From: Typha latifolia
Taxonomy: Eukaryota; Streptophyta; Magnoliopsida; Poales; Typhaceae
Reading direction: 5' to 3'
Length of the DNA stretch: 64,000 nt
Assembly: GCA_019914945.1 (NCBI GenBank)
Contig: CM034107.1
Span: 1,922,001-1,986,000, forward strand
Shown here: in pieces, positions 25,903 to 37,057 of the stretch
Layout: each line of letters starts with the position of its first letter
Position numbering within the stretch: position 1 is the stretch's first letter
The notes under the pieces: generated by a model
Told to the model about the DNA's origin: nothing
The model's input: the letters and a program-made list of their open reading frames with translations, nothing else
The model's database searches: none
Made by a program: the position numbers and the translations under genes

Positions 25903-28900
25903 TCAGAATTCCAAAGATCCCACCGATGTTATTCCAGTGCCCAGACTTCTCGCCTCCTGCCGGCTGACAAAATCATCACAGCTGTTGCTAGGGAACCTTT
26001 TGACAGGGCCAGAGCTAAGATCAAGGCCCAGTTTGCCCATCTGCTGCACCTCTTGGGGAGAAAGTATCTTTATGTACCAAACACTGTTCACAAATTCCCT
26101 GTAACCACAAGTCCCAGAGATAGAAAAACATTTGATTACTGTCTGGAACCAAAAAGAAATAAAAAGTGACATACTTAGTAAAGGATTCTAAAATTAAACA
26201 GAAAAATTGCAAGGACAAATGTCCATTAACCATAACAACCATATGCAATTGAAAGTAGTTGAACCAAATTTGACAGAGAGAGTGAGAAGGTAGGGCTGAA
26301 AAGGCTTACTGCCAGGGATCATCGCCAACAAGAAGAACATCATTCTCCCTGTCAACGAATACAAGCTGCCAGCCTGATCTCAAAGGGTCTTCCAACTGGC
26401 CTTCTAGGCCAAACAAACGCCCAAGCTCACTACGCAACTCATTGTAGCTGCTAAACCTGGTGATATCAAGTGACCTTCCAAAAGTACCTGACTTATAAAC
26501 CTGAGGTTCCAAATAGAAGCTGATCAGTCAGTTTATGTTCGTCTACATATAACAGAGTAAATCACGAAGGATATCTTGATTTTAAAACTTAGGCAAAATA
26601 AGGCAAATAAAAGTTCATCTGTTCTAACTTCTGAAAATGTATATGTGAATATTCTTTTTTGCTTTGAAAAAGAAACATGGCCCAAGAAATCACTCACCTT
26701 GACAAATGTTCCGTTCTGTAGATTTACTTGCTCACCATTCTCTGGGGACTGCAAAAGTCCTGATTGATCCAAGCAGCTGGAGTTAATCTGTCCTTCATTC
26801 AATGGATCATTATTTGCCAAGGAGTTCTGAAAATTGCAGGCTGCATAAGGAATGGTAGTTGAGCCATTCTTGTTTGCAACTGTTCTGATGCTTGATATAC
26901 CACTCTGTAATAAGAGTGCAGAGGAATCTATGTTAACACCAAATAATAGATTGTTTTGAGGATCTGTGTTCCCATCTTGGTCAAAAAGGCATTCTCTTCT
27001 TGGAAATGATGCTAGTGTGACATTATGCTGAGAAATGTTAGGCTGTGTCGACTCCAACTGTCCAACTTGGGGCATAAGACATGGAGCCTCAGAAGACAGC
27101 ACTGACTCGACTGCAACACGCTTGGATGACCAGGGGCTTGAAATTAATGAAGGGTTTGTTCTTGGTAAATTAATCTGTGGAGCTGCTTCTGAAGAAAAAG
27201 GCCTAAGGATATTATGCAACGGAGAAGAGACAGATGCTGATACAAAGTTACCATTTGAGTCTGAAAAGTTCGGAGGTTGAGAAAATGAGGGAATCCTTTG
27301 CAATGTGGGAGGTTGGGACTGAGAGACGGGAGTAAGCTCTGAAAGGTCTGACACTATGTTAGGGACTTGATGATGGTCAGACAAATGCTTCTGCTGATGG
27401 ACTTGTTGATGTTGTTGTTGCTGATGGACTTGCTGATGTTGTTGTTGCTGCTGTATTGGCACATACTGCTGTTGTGGCATTTGTTGCTGCTGCATTTGCT
27501 GATGCTGCTGCTGCTGCTGAATCTGCTGATGCTGTTTCTGCTGCTGATCAGAAAATGATTGGCAGTGCTGCAACTGATGCTGATGGAACTGAGGCTGAGT
27601 CTGGTTATCCTGAATGGTGTGAAGGAAGCCTTGTCGTAATTGAGGTTGCAGTTGCTGTAATATCTGATTTGGCAATAGAGGAGAAGATCTACTGGATATG
27701 TTCTGAGTTTGCTGCAGTTGCAGCACAGATGGAGAGACCTGTTCTGTAGAATCCACATTTCTCATTTCCTGAAGTGCAGATGCAGCTATAGTTTGGTACA
27801 TGGCAGGTGGCATACCAAGTACTGAAGCATCAAGTCTTGGCTGAATCCAAGGTGTCAAACCACTTCCCTGGAAGTTCAGTGACTGAATCCCTGGGTTTCC
27901 ACCATCTCGAAGCCACATTAGAGGAGAAGTCAGACCAATCTCATCATCCTTTCCACCTATATAAATGGACAAAATAAGAGGAAGATAAGAAGCCCAAAAT
28001 TCCAGATTAAGTCTGGATAAAGCTTCAAGAGGTGGTTTATAGGCACCTATCAAAAGCAATCATGAGACTTACCATAAAGAGAGGGTAATCCTGTTGGCCA
28101 GGGGCGCTTAAGTCTGTAAGGAAAAGGAGTTGGATACATCGGGAAGGTTGTCAGAGGCTCAATCTCCCAAAGTGACACCTTTGGTTGCCTGTCTCCAGCT
28201 GTTGACTCATCCCAGCCAACCTACATCAGTAAGACATCTATGACTATAGAAGCAGCACTCCAAGCAAATGACATGACCTAGAACTGGAATGATATATTAT
28301 TTTGTACAAACTGCATTCAACACAGACGCACACTTAAAATTTGATAATATGGTGGCTCACGAATATATACCTTCACAGAACGCCAGTGCGAGTTTGGCCA
28401 ACGAACAGAGTCAAGATCACCTATCCCGGTAATAGTGCCCATGTACCTAAAGTAAAACAGAACAACTTAAGGACAATAACGTGGACACAGTGTGGGATCA
28501 AACTGCAAATAGTATAAATAAATTATTCACATTTCAACATAAGAAACAAGGTAAACATCAGATTACTCATGTATAAGCAAACTTAATAGTCCAAATGAGG
28601 AAACTAAAGGCAAATAAAATCTGATGTACCGGCGAACACTTGACTCTTCCGTCTCAAAAAGCATCCGGAAACGCATGCCCACAGAAACTCTCGTATGGTA
28701 TACTGCTTTGACATACTTAGTAAGAGGTATGACAAATTCAGAAGGGCTTGCCCTGCAAACAGATAATACATCACAATCTCAACAAAAGATCTATATGCAC
28801 TGCAGAGGTACCGTAGCTACCTTGGATTATAAAAAATGGTAAACCGGCTGTTAGTAGCGGCAGCATGAGCAGCAGCGGCAAGAAGACCTATGTGCATGCT

Positions 28901-31900
28901 ATCACTAGATAATACTGATGAAGGCATGACTGTTTGTGGTCGATTAGCACGGCGAATCCCCAGAAGCAACTGGTTGTTTTCATTCCTAAAGAGGAAAAGA
29001 GCTTAACATCAACAAAAAGAGTCTCAAAAGTTCATAACAGACTCAATAGTTGCAAAGAGGATTACAATACCAGATAAAGAGGACGGAATCCCCTGCCACA
29101 AGTTTCTTCGCACTTACAAACACACTCCATCCTGTTGTAAGAAGATGCCTCTTGGGCTGACCTGCATCCATGTAGTTTCACAGATAAGCATTTTCACAGT
29201 GCAACAAAGCCAAGAATACCTTCAACAACAGATGCAAAGCATTTTCAGGTACTCTAAATCCTAGTCTTGATTGAGAGTGCAGAGTCAGTAGAGTTACGGT
29301 GAGATTATCTTGGAATATCACAAACTGGACAGAATCTGTAATCCATTCTGATCCTGAATACACTGCCTAAGGAAAATTCTTCCTATGAATAGTAATGCAG
29401 CTTTTAAATTTTAATTAGCATACTCTACTTGGTTTTCTCGACTTTGGATCTGCATCTGCACTCCACATATACAACAAGCTCATCTAATAAAACAAAAGGA
29501 TATATATAATATACATATGTTTATATATGCACATACACATACTTGGGTTTTTAAATATGCATGTATATAAATTTATACATATGTACACAAATTACATACA
29601 TGCATATCTATTTATATGTACAATTGTATATATGACGTCACAACAAGAATATGCAGCTAGCATAAACAGTAGTGTAGGACTCCGGAAGAAATGCCAGAAC
29701 TAAACCACTTGATCTGATTTACAACTTGTAAGTCCGTAAGTGACGATAGGTCTTCATGTAATGTACCAGCAGATTTATCTCAATCTTTTTATAGTATTTC
29801 TGAGACGCCAATAACATAATAAATTAATAATACAGCGCCGCATGAAATCAACCATACAAGTTCAAATAAGGTGGTTCTGCTTGCAGTTCAAAGGCAGGCT
29901 TGTTCCAAGGGTATGATCATCGGCTTATAAAAGAACTCAGATTCATTCTAATAAACCTTGGCAACTTTGTGCAACAAGCTCGGAATTTGGTAATTTTCTT
30001 CATGTTGGCTATGAAATCCTTAAGAGTAAAATCTTGTAATTATATAGGTCTTCTCTGTGTCAGAGAGGCAAAAATTATTACGAAATCATGCAACAGTTCC
30101 TATATTTGGGCATATTCATGCTAATTTGGTAAAAGTCCAAAAACAAAAGTTTGCTCTCTAGGATCTCAAATTTGGACGAGGCAAGAAGTAATTCCATTAC
30201 ATCCACTTCCCTTTTAGGATCTAATTATGATTTTTTTTTCTGGACAATTAAGCATGCGCAAAGATATTTCAGATGCAGTTTAAGTAGGTACAGAACTAAT
30301 GAGAAATGAATATTGAAAACACTTGCCGCGAAAGATGTGGCGGAATTTCCACTCATTTCCATGAAGGTCCTTTGCTATCAACTCTTGTACTGGAGGCTGC
30401 TGGGTGAAATCCTACAACAGCATAAGAGAAGCTAAGCAAACGAACTGCACATTCTCTAGAAAAGCTGTGATCTGATACCGCTCAAAATGTGGGCAGGGGG
30501 GGCAGGTGGTAAGCTACTTACCAGTGGAGGAAACACCTTTTCAGCTGCTCGACGAGGAACAGAGAATCCACCATGAGTACTGGTGTCGCTTGCAGTCAAA
30601 GTCTTGCAGAAATAATTAGTTGGCTGCTTGCTAGGACTACCTAATTCAGTATGAAGATAGGGATCCTTCTGCTCTTCCTACAGTTAAGATCACCACCGGA
30701 AAAAGATATTAGGAAAGGTTGCTAAGAAGGACAAAGGTAAAAAAGGAGAATGTCAACTACCACACTCAGTGGCTGCAATGTCATCTGAGCATAAACTTCA
30801 TCTGTTTCTACATCAGCCTGAAATGAGAATATGGTCATGTGTTAGATTTCTGATGACGAAAATACATAGATTTCAATCAAATATGTCAACACAAAAAATT
30901 TAGAACTTACATGCATAGTTGCATCATGCAGCTGACAAATTAGCTGAGGAGGTAGGTTGGGGTAATTTGGGATTTGGGAATCTATTTCCTTATTTGTTGA
31001 TGCCACTACCTGCACACAAGTATAGGATTTGTTCATTGAAAAATTAGGAAAATCAGAAGAACAAGTCCAGATTGAAAAACAAAGAAGAGTTAGACAATTT
31101 CTTAACATAATCTAAAGGTATTTTACAATAACTTGCATAAGAGAGGATGTCCCTTCCAAAATAAGGCCAAGCTTATATGTGGTGTAAACATATCGAGCTG
31201 ACGTAGTACAAAAAGCTTTACTGACCTGCTCACTATGACCCTGTGGGAAGTATACCACCCGGCTACCAACAGTAGGTAACGACACCAGAGGCCCAGCACA
31301 TGCATGCCATAACTCTGAATTCAGACATCTTTGTTCTTCTGTGAAAAATGATATAAAACCAATAAGCAGCAATGAAAAACAAGCATACATCAATTCTTAT
31401 AAGTAAGAATGATACTGTGGAAGTAAACAATAAGAGGCATGGTGAAAAAATTAAAGACAGAAGATTTTCAATAGGTTTTCCTGTTTTCAGATCATTTGCT
31501 TAACAATATTCTAAGGAAAGTAAATTTATAATAAGACATTGCAAGTTCTTGTAACATGTAATTATATACTGTGATATGATCTTATGGAATTGACAATAGC
31601 AAAGTTTATAGACCGACAATGACACAAATATGCTAGAACTTATCTAGCTTCCATCAGCAATGGGTAAAACAACATCATAGAGGAAAGGACCATAAAAGCA
31701 CCACTTCAATGATAGAATTACTAGTGGACACATAATTGTCGCCCAATTCCGGATAGGACTTTTGGCACAATGAAGACAAATCAAGGAGAAGCATTTCTTA
31801 CATATTGATTTTAACTCGAATATCTTTGCATGCCTTCGTGAACTTAATCTGCTCTTACATTTAAGGCCACAAAGTGATGTGCTACACAATGATGGATTTA

Positions 31901-32498
31901 TCAGGCAAAGAAGATCAAAGAGGGAAGGAATAAGTACTAAATTGGATTCAAGATCCAATACACTCTCAAATAACCAATTTTGCATATTTAAGTTGTACTA
32001 ACACTCAGATTAGATTGAAGATTTCCCATCTCTAGCTGTCCATCTAACATCCCTTGTCTCTAAATGAAAACCAAATTAGACATTGAGGCTTTCAGCCTCT
32101 CAAAAAGACAAAATACTAGCTAGCATGTAAGTTGTCACCATTAATTGGTTATGCAGTCTATACTGATGTGGGTGCAGAGGAATTGGTTAAATATCGAAAG
32201 GATTAGAAGCAACATATCCTAAGAAGGGGAAGGCATAACTGACAGTGTGAAATACAGTTATTTTTTGATGCAATGGTTTGAGGATCCCAAGCTTAAGGAG
32301 GCAGAACCATTTTCTGCAAGTTCTTGAAATGAGCAGTCCGCACGGAAAATAAGGATCTCCAATCATTGCATAGGAAAATAACAGAAATAATAAAGTTGCA
32401 TGTGCATGAAATTCTATTATTAAGTCATCAAGCTTCTGAAAAGCAAAGAACTCGCCTTCTTGTGGCTGATTGCCAAGACTGGCCGATGACACCCTCAT
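25903..32498 (-). CDS. ARF6: Auxin response factor, ARF6-type activator
   Basis: Binds auxin response elements and activates transcription when Aux/IAA repressors are degraded. Exons, 5' to 3': 32456-32498, 31226-31338, 30911-31009, 30761-30817, 30522-30677, 30327-30411, 29071-29161, 28821-28985, 28630-28752, 28371-28446, 28073-28220, 26698-27956, 26310-26500, 25903-26098. They give 933 residues in frame. The start reads [14 protein letters not shown], then [17 protein letters not shown]. The B3 domain runs from about 127 ([20 protein letters not shown]) to 229, followed by the ARF domain ([20 protein letters not shown]). A Gln-rich activation region covers about 465-582. The C-terminal PB1 domain starts near 806 with the basic [12 protein letters not shown] and ends with the acidic [18 protein letters not shown]. 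The 1.26 kb exon carrying the Gln-rich region, together with the miR167 site, places it in the ARF6/ARF8 clade. ARF6 rather than ARF8 is inferred from the long Gln-rich region. Confidence 0.95.
26361..26381 (-). promoter_or_regulatory. miR167 target site in the ARF mRNA
   Basis: The coding strand reads GATCAGGCTGGCAGCTTGT within the PB1 exon (codons for RSGWQLV). This matches the known conserved miR167-complementary site of ARF6 and ARF8. It implies post-transcriptional cleavage by miR167. Confidence 0.88.
27370..27760 (-). repeat. CAG/CAA-rich polyglutamine-coding tract
   Basis: Inside the large ARF exon. It encodes interrupted glutamine runs with His and Met (for example [20 protein letters not shown]), and includes a near-perfect duplication of the VHQQQQHQQ unit. 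Gln-rich middle regions mark activating ARFs. The unit duplication suggests length variability. Confidence 0.85.
29162..30326 (-). other. GC-AG intron in the ARF B3-domain region, 1.17 kb
   Basis: The exon coding for KFRHIFR ends CGCG and the intron starts GCAAGT. The next exon starts GTCAGCCCAAG after GATGCAG, restoring the invariant FRGQPKRHL. Only the GC donor gives that codon. The intron is AT-rich with alternating purine-pyrimidine stretches at 29500-29640 and no visible gene. Confidence 0.85.
31339..32455 (-). other. ARF intron 1, GC donor favoured
   Basis: After [14 protein letters not shown] the coding strand reads GAAG|GCGAGTTC. A GC donor at 32455 has a good consensus and gives [16 protein letters not shown] weak GT five bases further on (GCGA|GTTC) also keeps frame and gives QPQEGEEQRC. 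The acceptor is TTTTCACAG at 31339. Which donor is used cannot be settled here. Confidence 0.55.
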
Positions 32499-33437
32499 CT
32501 TTTATGACCAGTTGAAATGCTTAGTGCAAAATAGAGCACACCAACAAGGACCGAGTTGAAACTTTTTTTTCCGATTTAGCTGCCAGAACCTTGAGAGCAA
32601 GAAACCAATATTTTTCGACTGCTTAAAAGTGAAACAGATTCCCTTTCACTGGTTGCAATTCTTTAGTATGTGTGTGATCTCAAGTACTCCAATGGATGAT
32701 GAAATCCAAAACATTTATGCCCATACACCTCCACCACGCGCTGCTTCAACTATAAGAAATGCTCATATGTTGCCTCTTCTGATACTCAACCTCAAGAGAC
32801 TATTTCCCCCCTAATGTGACAAAAGATACTGCAGCAACCAGGTTCAAAAATAGCAAATTTCACAACCTTCTTCTGACATCAATCTTATGGACCACATAGG
32901 GTTTCCAAACACAACTCCCAATCTAGAAAGCTCTGCGCTTGTTTCCACCCCAGTACCAAATCTCCAGAACCAGGTATGGAGAACCAAGCAAAAAAACTGC
33001 ACCAGCTACCTCCCCTGAGCCAAGCAAAGATAGAACCTTAATGGAGAAACTTCCTCCCAAAAACCTCAACAAACTCAAAGGTGACTTCTTTGAGAGAGTA
33101 ATCTCCCCAGATCTCACTTCCAAAACCCGCAGTGTCTTGTCAAGCTATAGAAGAACTCCTTCCTACAAAATAAACTCGATTCTAAGCCTTCTCACCTCTA
33201 ATCTCCCTTCTGAGCTCCCAATAACTAGCTCGAAACGCTAAGAACACCAAATCCAAGCTCCAGAAAACCCTAACCCGAGCTCACCACCTTTTCCTGGCAC
33301 TTCTTCACCTTGAAACCCAGGAACTCCAGATCTCCACCACCACAACCGCCACCGCCGCAGGGAATCAGCTCCGGTTTGGTGGATTTCAAGCCAAAGTGGA
33401 CCATTTCCAGCAGGAGATTACCATCAGAAATGGATTA

Positions 33438-33474
<37 letters not shown>

Positions 33475-33480
33475 TCCTCT
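32499..33480 (-). other. Upstream leader and promoter-proximal region of the ARF gene
   Basis: About 1 kb upstream of the ARF start codon, moderately GC-rich, ending at a (GA)n run (33441-33471). Such long leaders are usual for ARF genes. A 66-codon open frame on the minus strand (32923-33123) begins with TTG, not ATG, so I do not call it an upstream ORF. The transcription start is not determinable. Confidence 0.5.
33441..33471. repeat. (GA)n microsatellite
   Basis: A perfect GA run of about 31 bases roughly 950 bases upstream of the ARF start codon, likely in the leader or core promoter. Confidence 0.9.
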
Positions 33481-36400
33481 CCTCGGGCTTTAACCCCACG
33501 AGTGGCGATAATTTTCTTTTCTTTTTCTTTTTTTTTAATCGGCGGAAAAGCCCCCAATTATTTCTCTCCCTTCTCTTCCTCCTACTTTTGTGCTTCCGTA
33601 TTTAATATACAAACTTACAGGGGCCAAAGTGTACTTTTGTACAGTTCTCTACTTCTCTTGCATTTTTAACAAAAAGACCCTCATAATTTGTTCCTTTTAC
33701 AAGTTACTCCTTGAAGTTTAATGATCACGAGGTAATTACACCTAAACCTCTCAACTATATAATACTATCCTTTCACTATTAAAGAAAAAAAAAGGACTAA
33801 TGTGGACCTGACCCGATATTAGCCGTTGCCTCACCGACACGTAACGCAAAGTATTACAATTAAATTGTTGGTTAATTTTCCTTGACAAAAGATAAACCGG
33901 TCAAACCAATAATAATCCAATCTAGTACTTGATCCCAAGAAAGACCGTGTCACGAGTGCTTCGCCACGCGTCCGAAATTCCCACGGTCACGTGACGAAAT
34001 TCTAAAGTCCAAGATTAGATCACGGTAATAATTCTAGATCGCGTATCTGCGGGACCATCAAGACAACGACGCTCGCATTCACCGACCACGGACTGTAGAA
34101 ATTTCCTGCAGTCGGGCTACTTGGCAGCCTTTAATTGGTCGTCGCCGACCACGTATGATGGTCGGCAAATGGTCCACCAAATGCAATGTCCTACCCATAG
34201 CTTTGGGTCTTCCTGCTACCAACCAACTCTTAGGTAGGTATTCTCCCTTATTACTACCGAGGTTATAGATTTAACTGCAATTTTAAATAATATTATGGAT
34301 AAAATTATTTCGTCGTTTAGTAGCTTAGCTTAATGACTCGACTCGATTAATAGCTTAGCAATGCGGTTGGCTTAGAGGAGCAGCTCGACAACTCAAGGGC
34401 ATTTGATTCGAAGCAATTATTCAACGATGCACATAGCTTGAAATTTAAACTAGGCAGCTTAATATATTGACTAAAGCTCAGTGAGGCCTACGTGCTCTCT
34501 GTATTTAAAGAAGATTGACATTTTGTTCAGCTTATATCTAGTCTTCAAATTCACCAATACCATTCACACACAAAAAAATAAAAATAAAAATAATAATATA
34601 AAGAATGCATGTGAAGACAATTTTGTATTTCAAACCTTTCCCAAGTCCCATTGAAGCCAACCCCCCCTCTCTCCCCCACCACTCAAAATCTTGGTTTTCA
34701 ATATATAATTACTTGTCATTCATAAAAATTTAAATTGATACAACTGCTTACAATGTGTACTATATTTTTAACACTCTTTCTTGTGTGTAGCTCATCTTGC
34801 CACAATATTGAAAGTTGGCTAATATCATATTAGATAATTGGTCGACCTAAAAACGAAAACTGATCATTAACATCTATCATATGATTTTTATTGGCACCAT
34901 AGTATAATAAGTCAAGTAGGCAATTGATTATCTTATCCATGCTTTTGAAAACTTTTTCATAAGCACAATCATGGAGGTGATGGACCCTTTCTTTCTTGCA
35001 CCATAGTAAAGAAAATAATTTTGTATTTAAAACCTTTCCAATTAAAGCGAACGTCGAACTTTCTCTCTCCACCGCTCTTACTTGCTTTGAGTATCTATTA
35101 TTAGATAACTAGTTGACCCAAAAGCTTAAATTAATAGATAGCTTTCAGCTTACGATACTGCAATACAAGAAATTAGAGAATAAAAATGGACTACTGATGG
35201 GTAACCTCTACCATATGATTCTACCTACATGATAATATAACAAGTCTATACAATTGATCTTCTTACTGATGCTTTTATATGAAAAGTTATTTCCTAGCAC
35301 AATCATGGAGCTAATGGACCCCCTTATTTTACCATATTTACCAAGTGATTCACTGCTTTGTTGTAGAAACCTAACAATCTGGTAAGTGTAAGTATCATTC
35401 ACTCCTTTTAAGAGTTCTCTTAGCCTTTTGGCCAACTATAAACCACTTCAGGAATATCTACACTCCTTTGTTGAGGACCATCAAAGGATTGTAACATATG
35501 GCAAATGGTCAGAAGAGCAATGCATCATTTAACATCCAAAGATAGAAAAAGATGCTCTTTGGGCATTTGGGCATAAGGAAGTGGTTGCAATTGGAAGGGT
35601 GGTGAGGAATAGAAACTCAAAAAGAAAACAGAGGCATAGCTAAGCATGTGGCATTAAAGATCAAGTACTTGAATATGAGCTGTTTTGTTCTTCCCTGTGA
35701 ACATTTGAAATTTTTAATGGATTGACAGGGTATGCATCCATTTGCCCACTCCTTTCTGTTTGAAAGCAAGAATGATGCATTTTGCAATTAGCAAAGGTTC
35801 TAATTATCAGTATCAGGATGCAGAAGAAATAGTCAGTAAACATGGAAGCACAAGCTCAATGCAAGCACTATGCAAAGCTATATGGTGATGTGATCAACTT
35901 TTTGGATGATGTGAGTAAATTGTTCAATCTGCTTATCCATCAGATGCATCTGGATGATTAAGAAAAGATGCGGTTTCTTGTAATATTTACGACACGCAGA
36001 ACGTCAACACAGAATCTTAAAACTCATTGTATCTAACATTTTTTATTTTTGTTTTTCATAGACCTACTAGAAGCCAAATCAAACTCATGCAGTAAACATG
36101 TTGCTAGGAAATTGACAAGAAGTTTTATGCAACTACGGCACATTTTCTCGCAACTAAGACATTATGTATTTAAGTTATGAACACCGAAGAAAGATTGAAA
36201 AATAAGATAACTAATCCAACAACATGTAAATGACTTTCTACAATCAATTTTTGTGCATCTTGGAAATTCTTTTTCAAAAAACCTGTGGATAGATATAGTA
36301 GGCCCTAGTCATAGACAAGCAATGTGGGGGAATTATGGGCACAGAGAGGATCTCTTCTTCCTTAACTCATTATTCAATGTTAAAGTGGGATGTCTGGCAA

Positions 36401-37057
36401 GATAAGGCCAGAATAGGCCTCATGGCCATAGTCACTTCAACATGGGTTGTGCCCTAGAATTTGAAGGGGAATTTATTCGGTCATTACTATTTTTTACATG
36501 TAAGGACTCCTGATTGATACAATATATGACAGGTATGTGTTACTCTCTCTGTGAGATAAAAGTAAACTTATGGTTGTAATTATATGTAGCCACAAATAAG
36601 TAATATCTCCTTTTCCACACATACAGGCCATCATTGCAGAATTATAAGAGTCCATTTTCATGCCTGATGAGTTTTTTTTGTCATGCAGAAATAGCATTTT
36701 TCCTTTGCTGATGTGCAACTTTCATTTCTAGGTAGAGAATATTTTTAAGCAACTCTGCTGATAATTCTCTCTGCTGTAGCTCAAGGGGTAATTGAAGATC
36801 CTACTGGAAATGATGCAATATTTATAGGTATCGTTCTACTTTATGACCAGAAGAAATCTTAGAAGTCTCATGCATACCAGTCATATAATTGACTGCTGCA
36901 AATATCTCTAAGATCAAAACAATCAACCAGAAATACATAGAACGAGCACCTTTTATTATGCTGATCAAGCAATTGACCGTATGAATACAATTGTAACGGG
37001 ACTACTACCTAAAGCTACAGTAGAATGAATGAAGAAAAAGATATCTAGAGACGAGGT
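33481..37057. other. Intergenic DNA between the ARF 5' side and the BAG gene 3' end
   Basis: Distal ARF promoter at 33481-34200, which is more GC-rich and has cacgtg and accacg words near 33950-34150. AT-rich DNA follows with a diverged direct repeat (34618-35320). 35400-37057 has no recognisable coding content; its last part should include the BAG 3'UTR. Confidence 0.7.
34618..35320. repeat. Diverged direct repeat
   Basis: Two blocks share ordered words: aattttgtatttmaaacctttcc (34620 and 35016), ctctctccacc-like runs, ttagataaytrgtygacc (34829 and 35102), catatgattyt (about 34877 and 35211), tgatgcttttatat-like words, and cacaatcatggagstratggaccc (34965 and 35299). Spacing between words differs between copies, so the copies are old and carry indels. 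Source unknown. Confidence 0.7.

Noticed and set aside
27035..27749. Plus-strand open frames with Ala-, Leu- and Met-rich repeats.
   Set aside because: They are reverse-strand shadows of the ARF polyglutamine codons.
29900..30124. A 74-codon frame in the ARF GC-AG intron, considered as a nested gene.
   Set aside because: No homology, intron-like composition, and no separate promoter evidence.
32923..33123. A 66-codon open frame in the ARF leader, as a possible upstream ORF.
   Set aside because: Its first codon is TTG and the frame has no convincing ATG start, so an AUG-initiated regulatory uORF is not supported.
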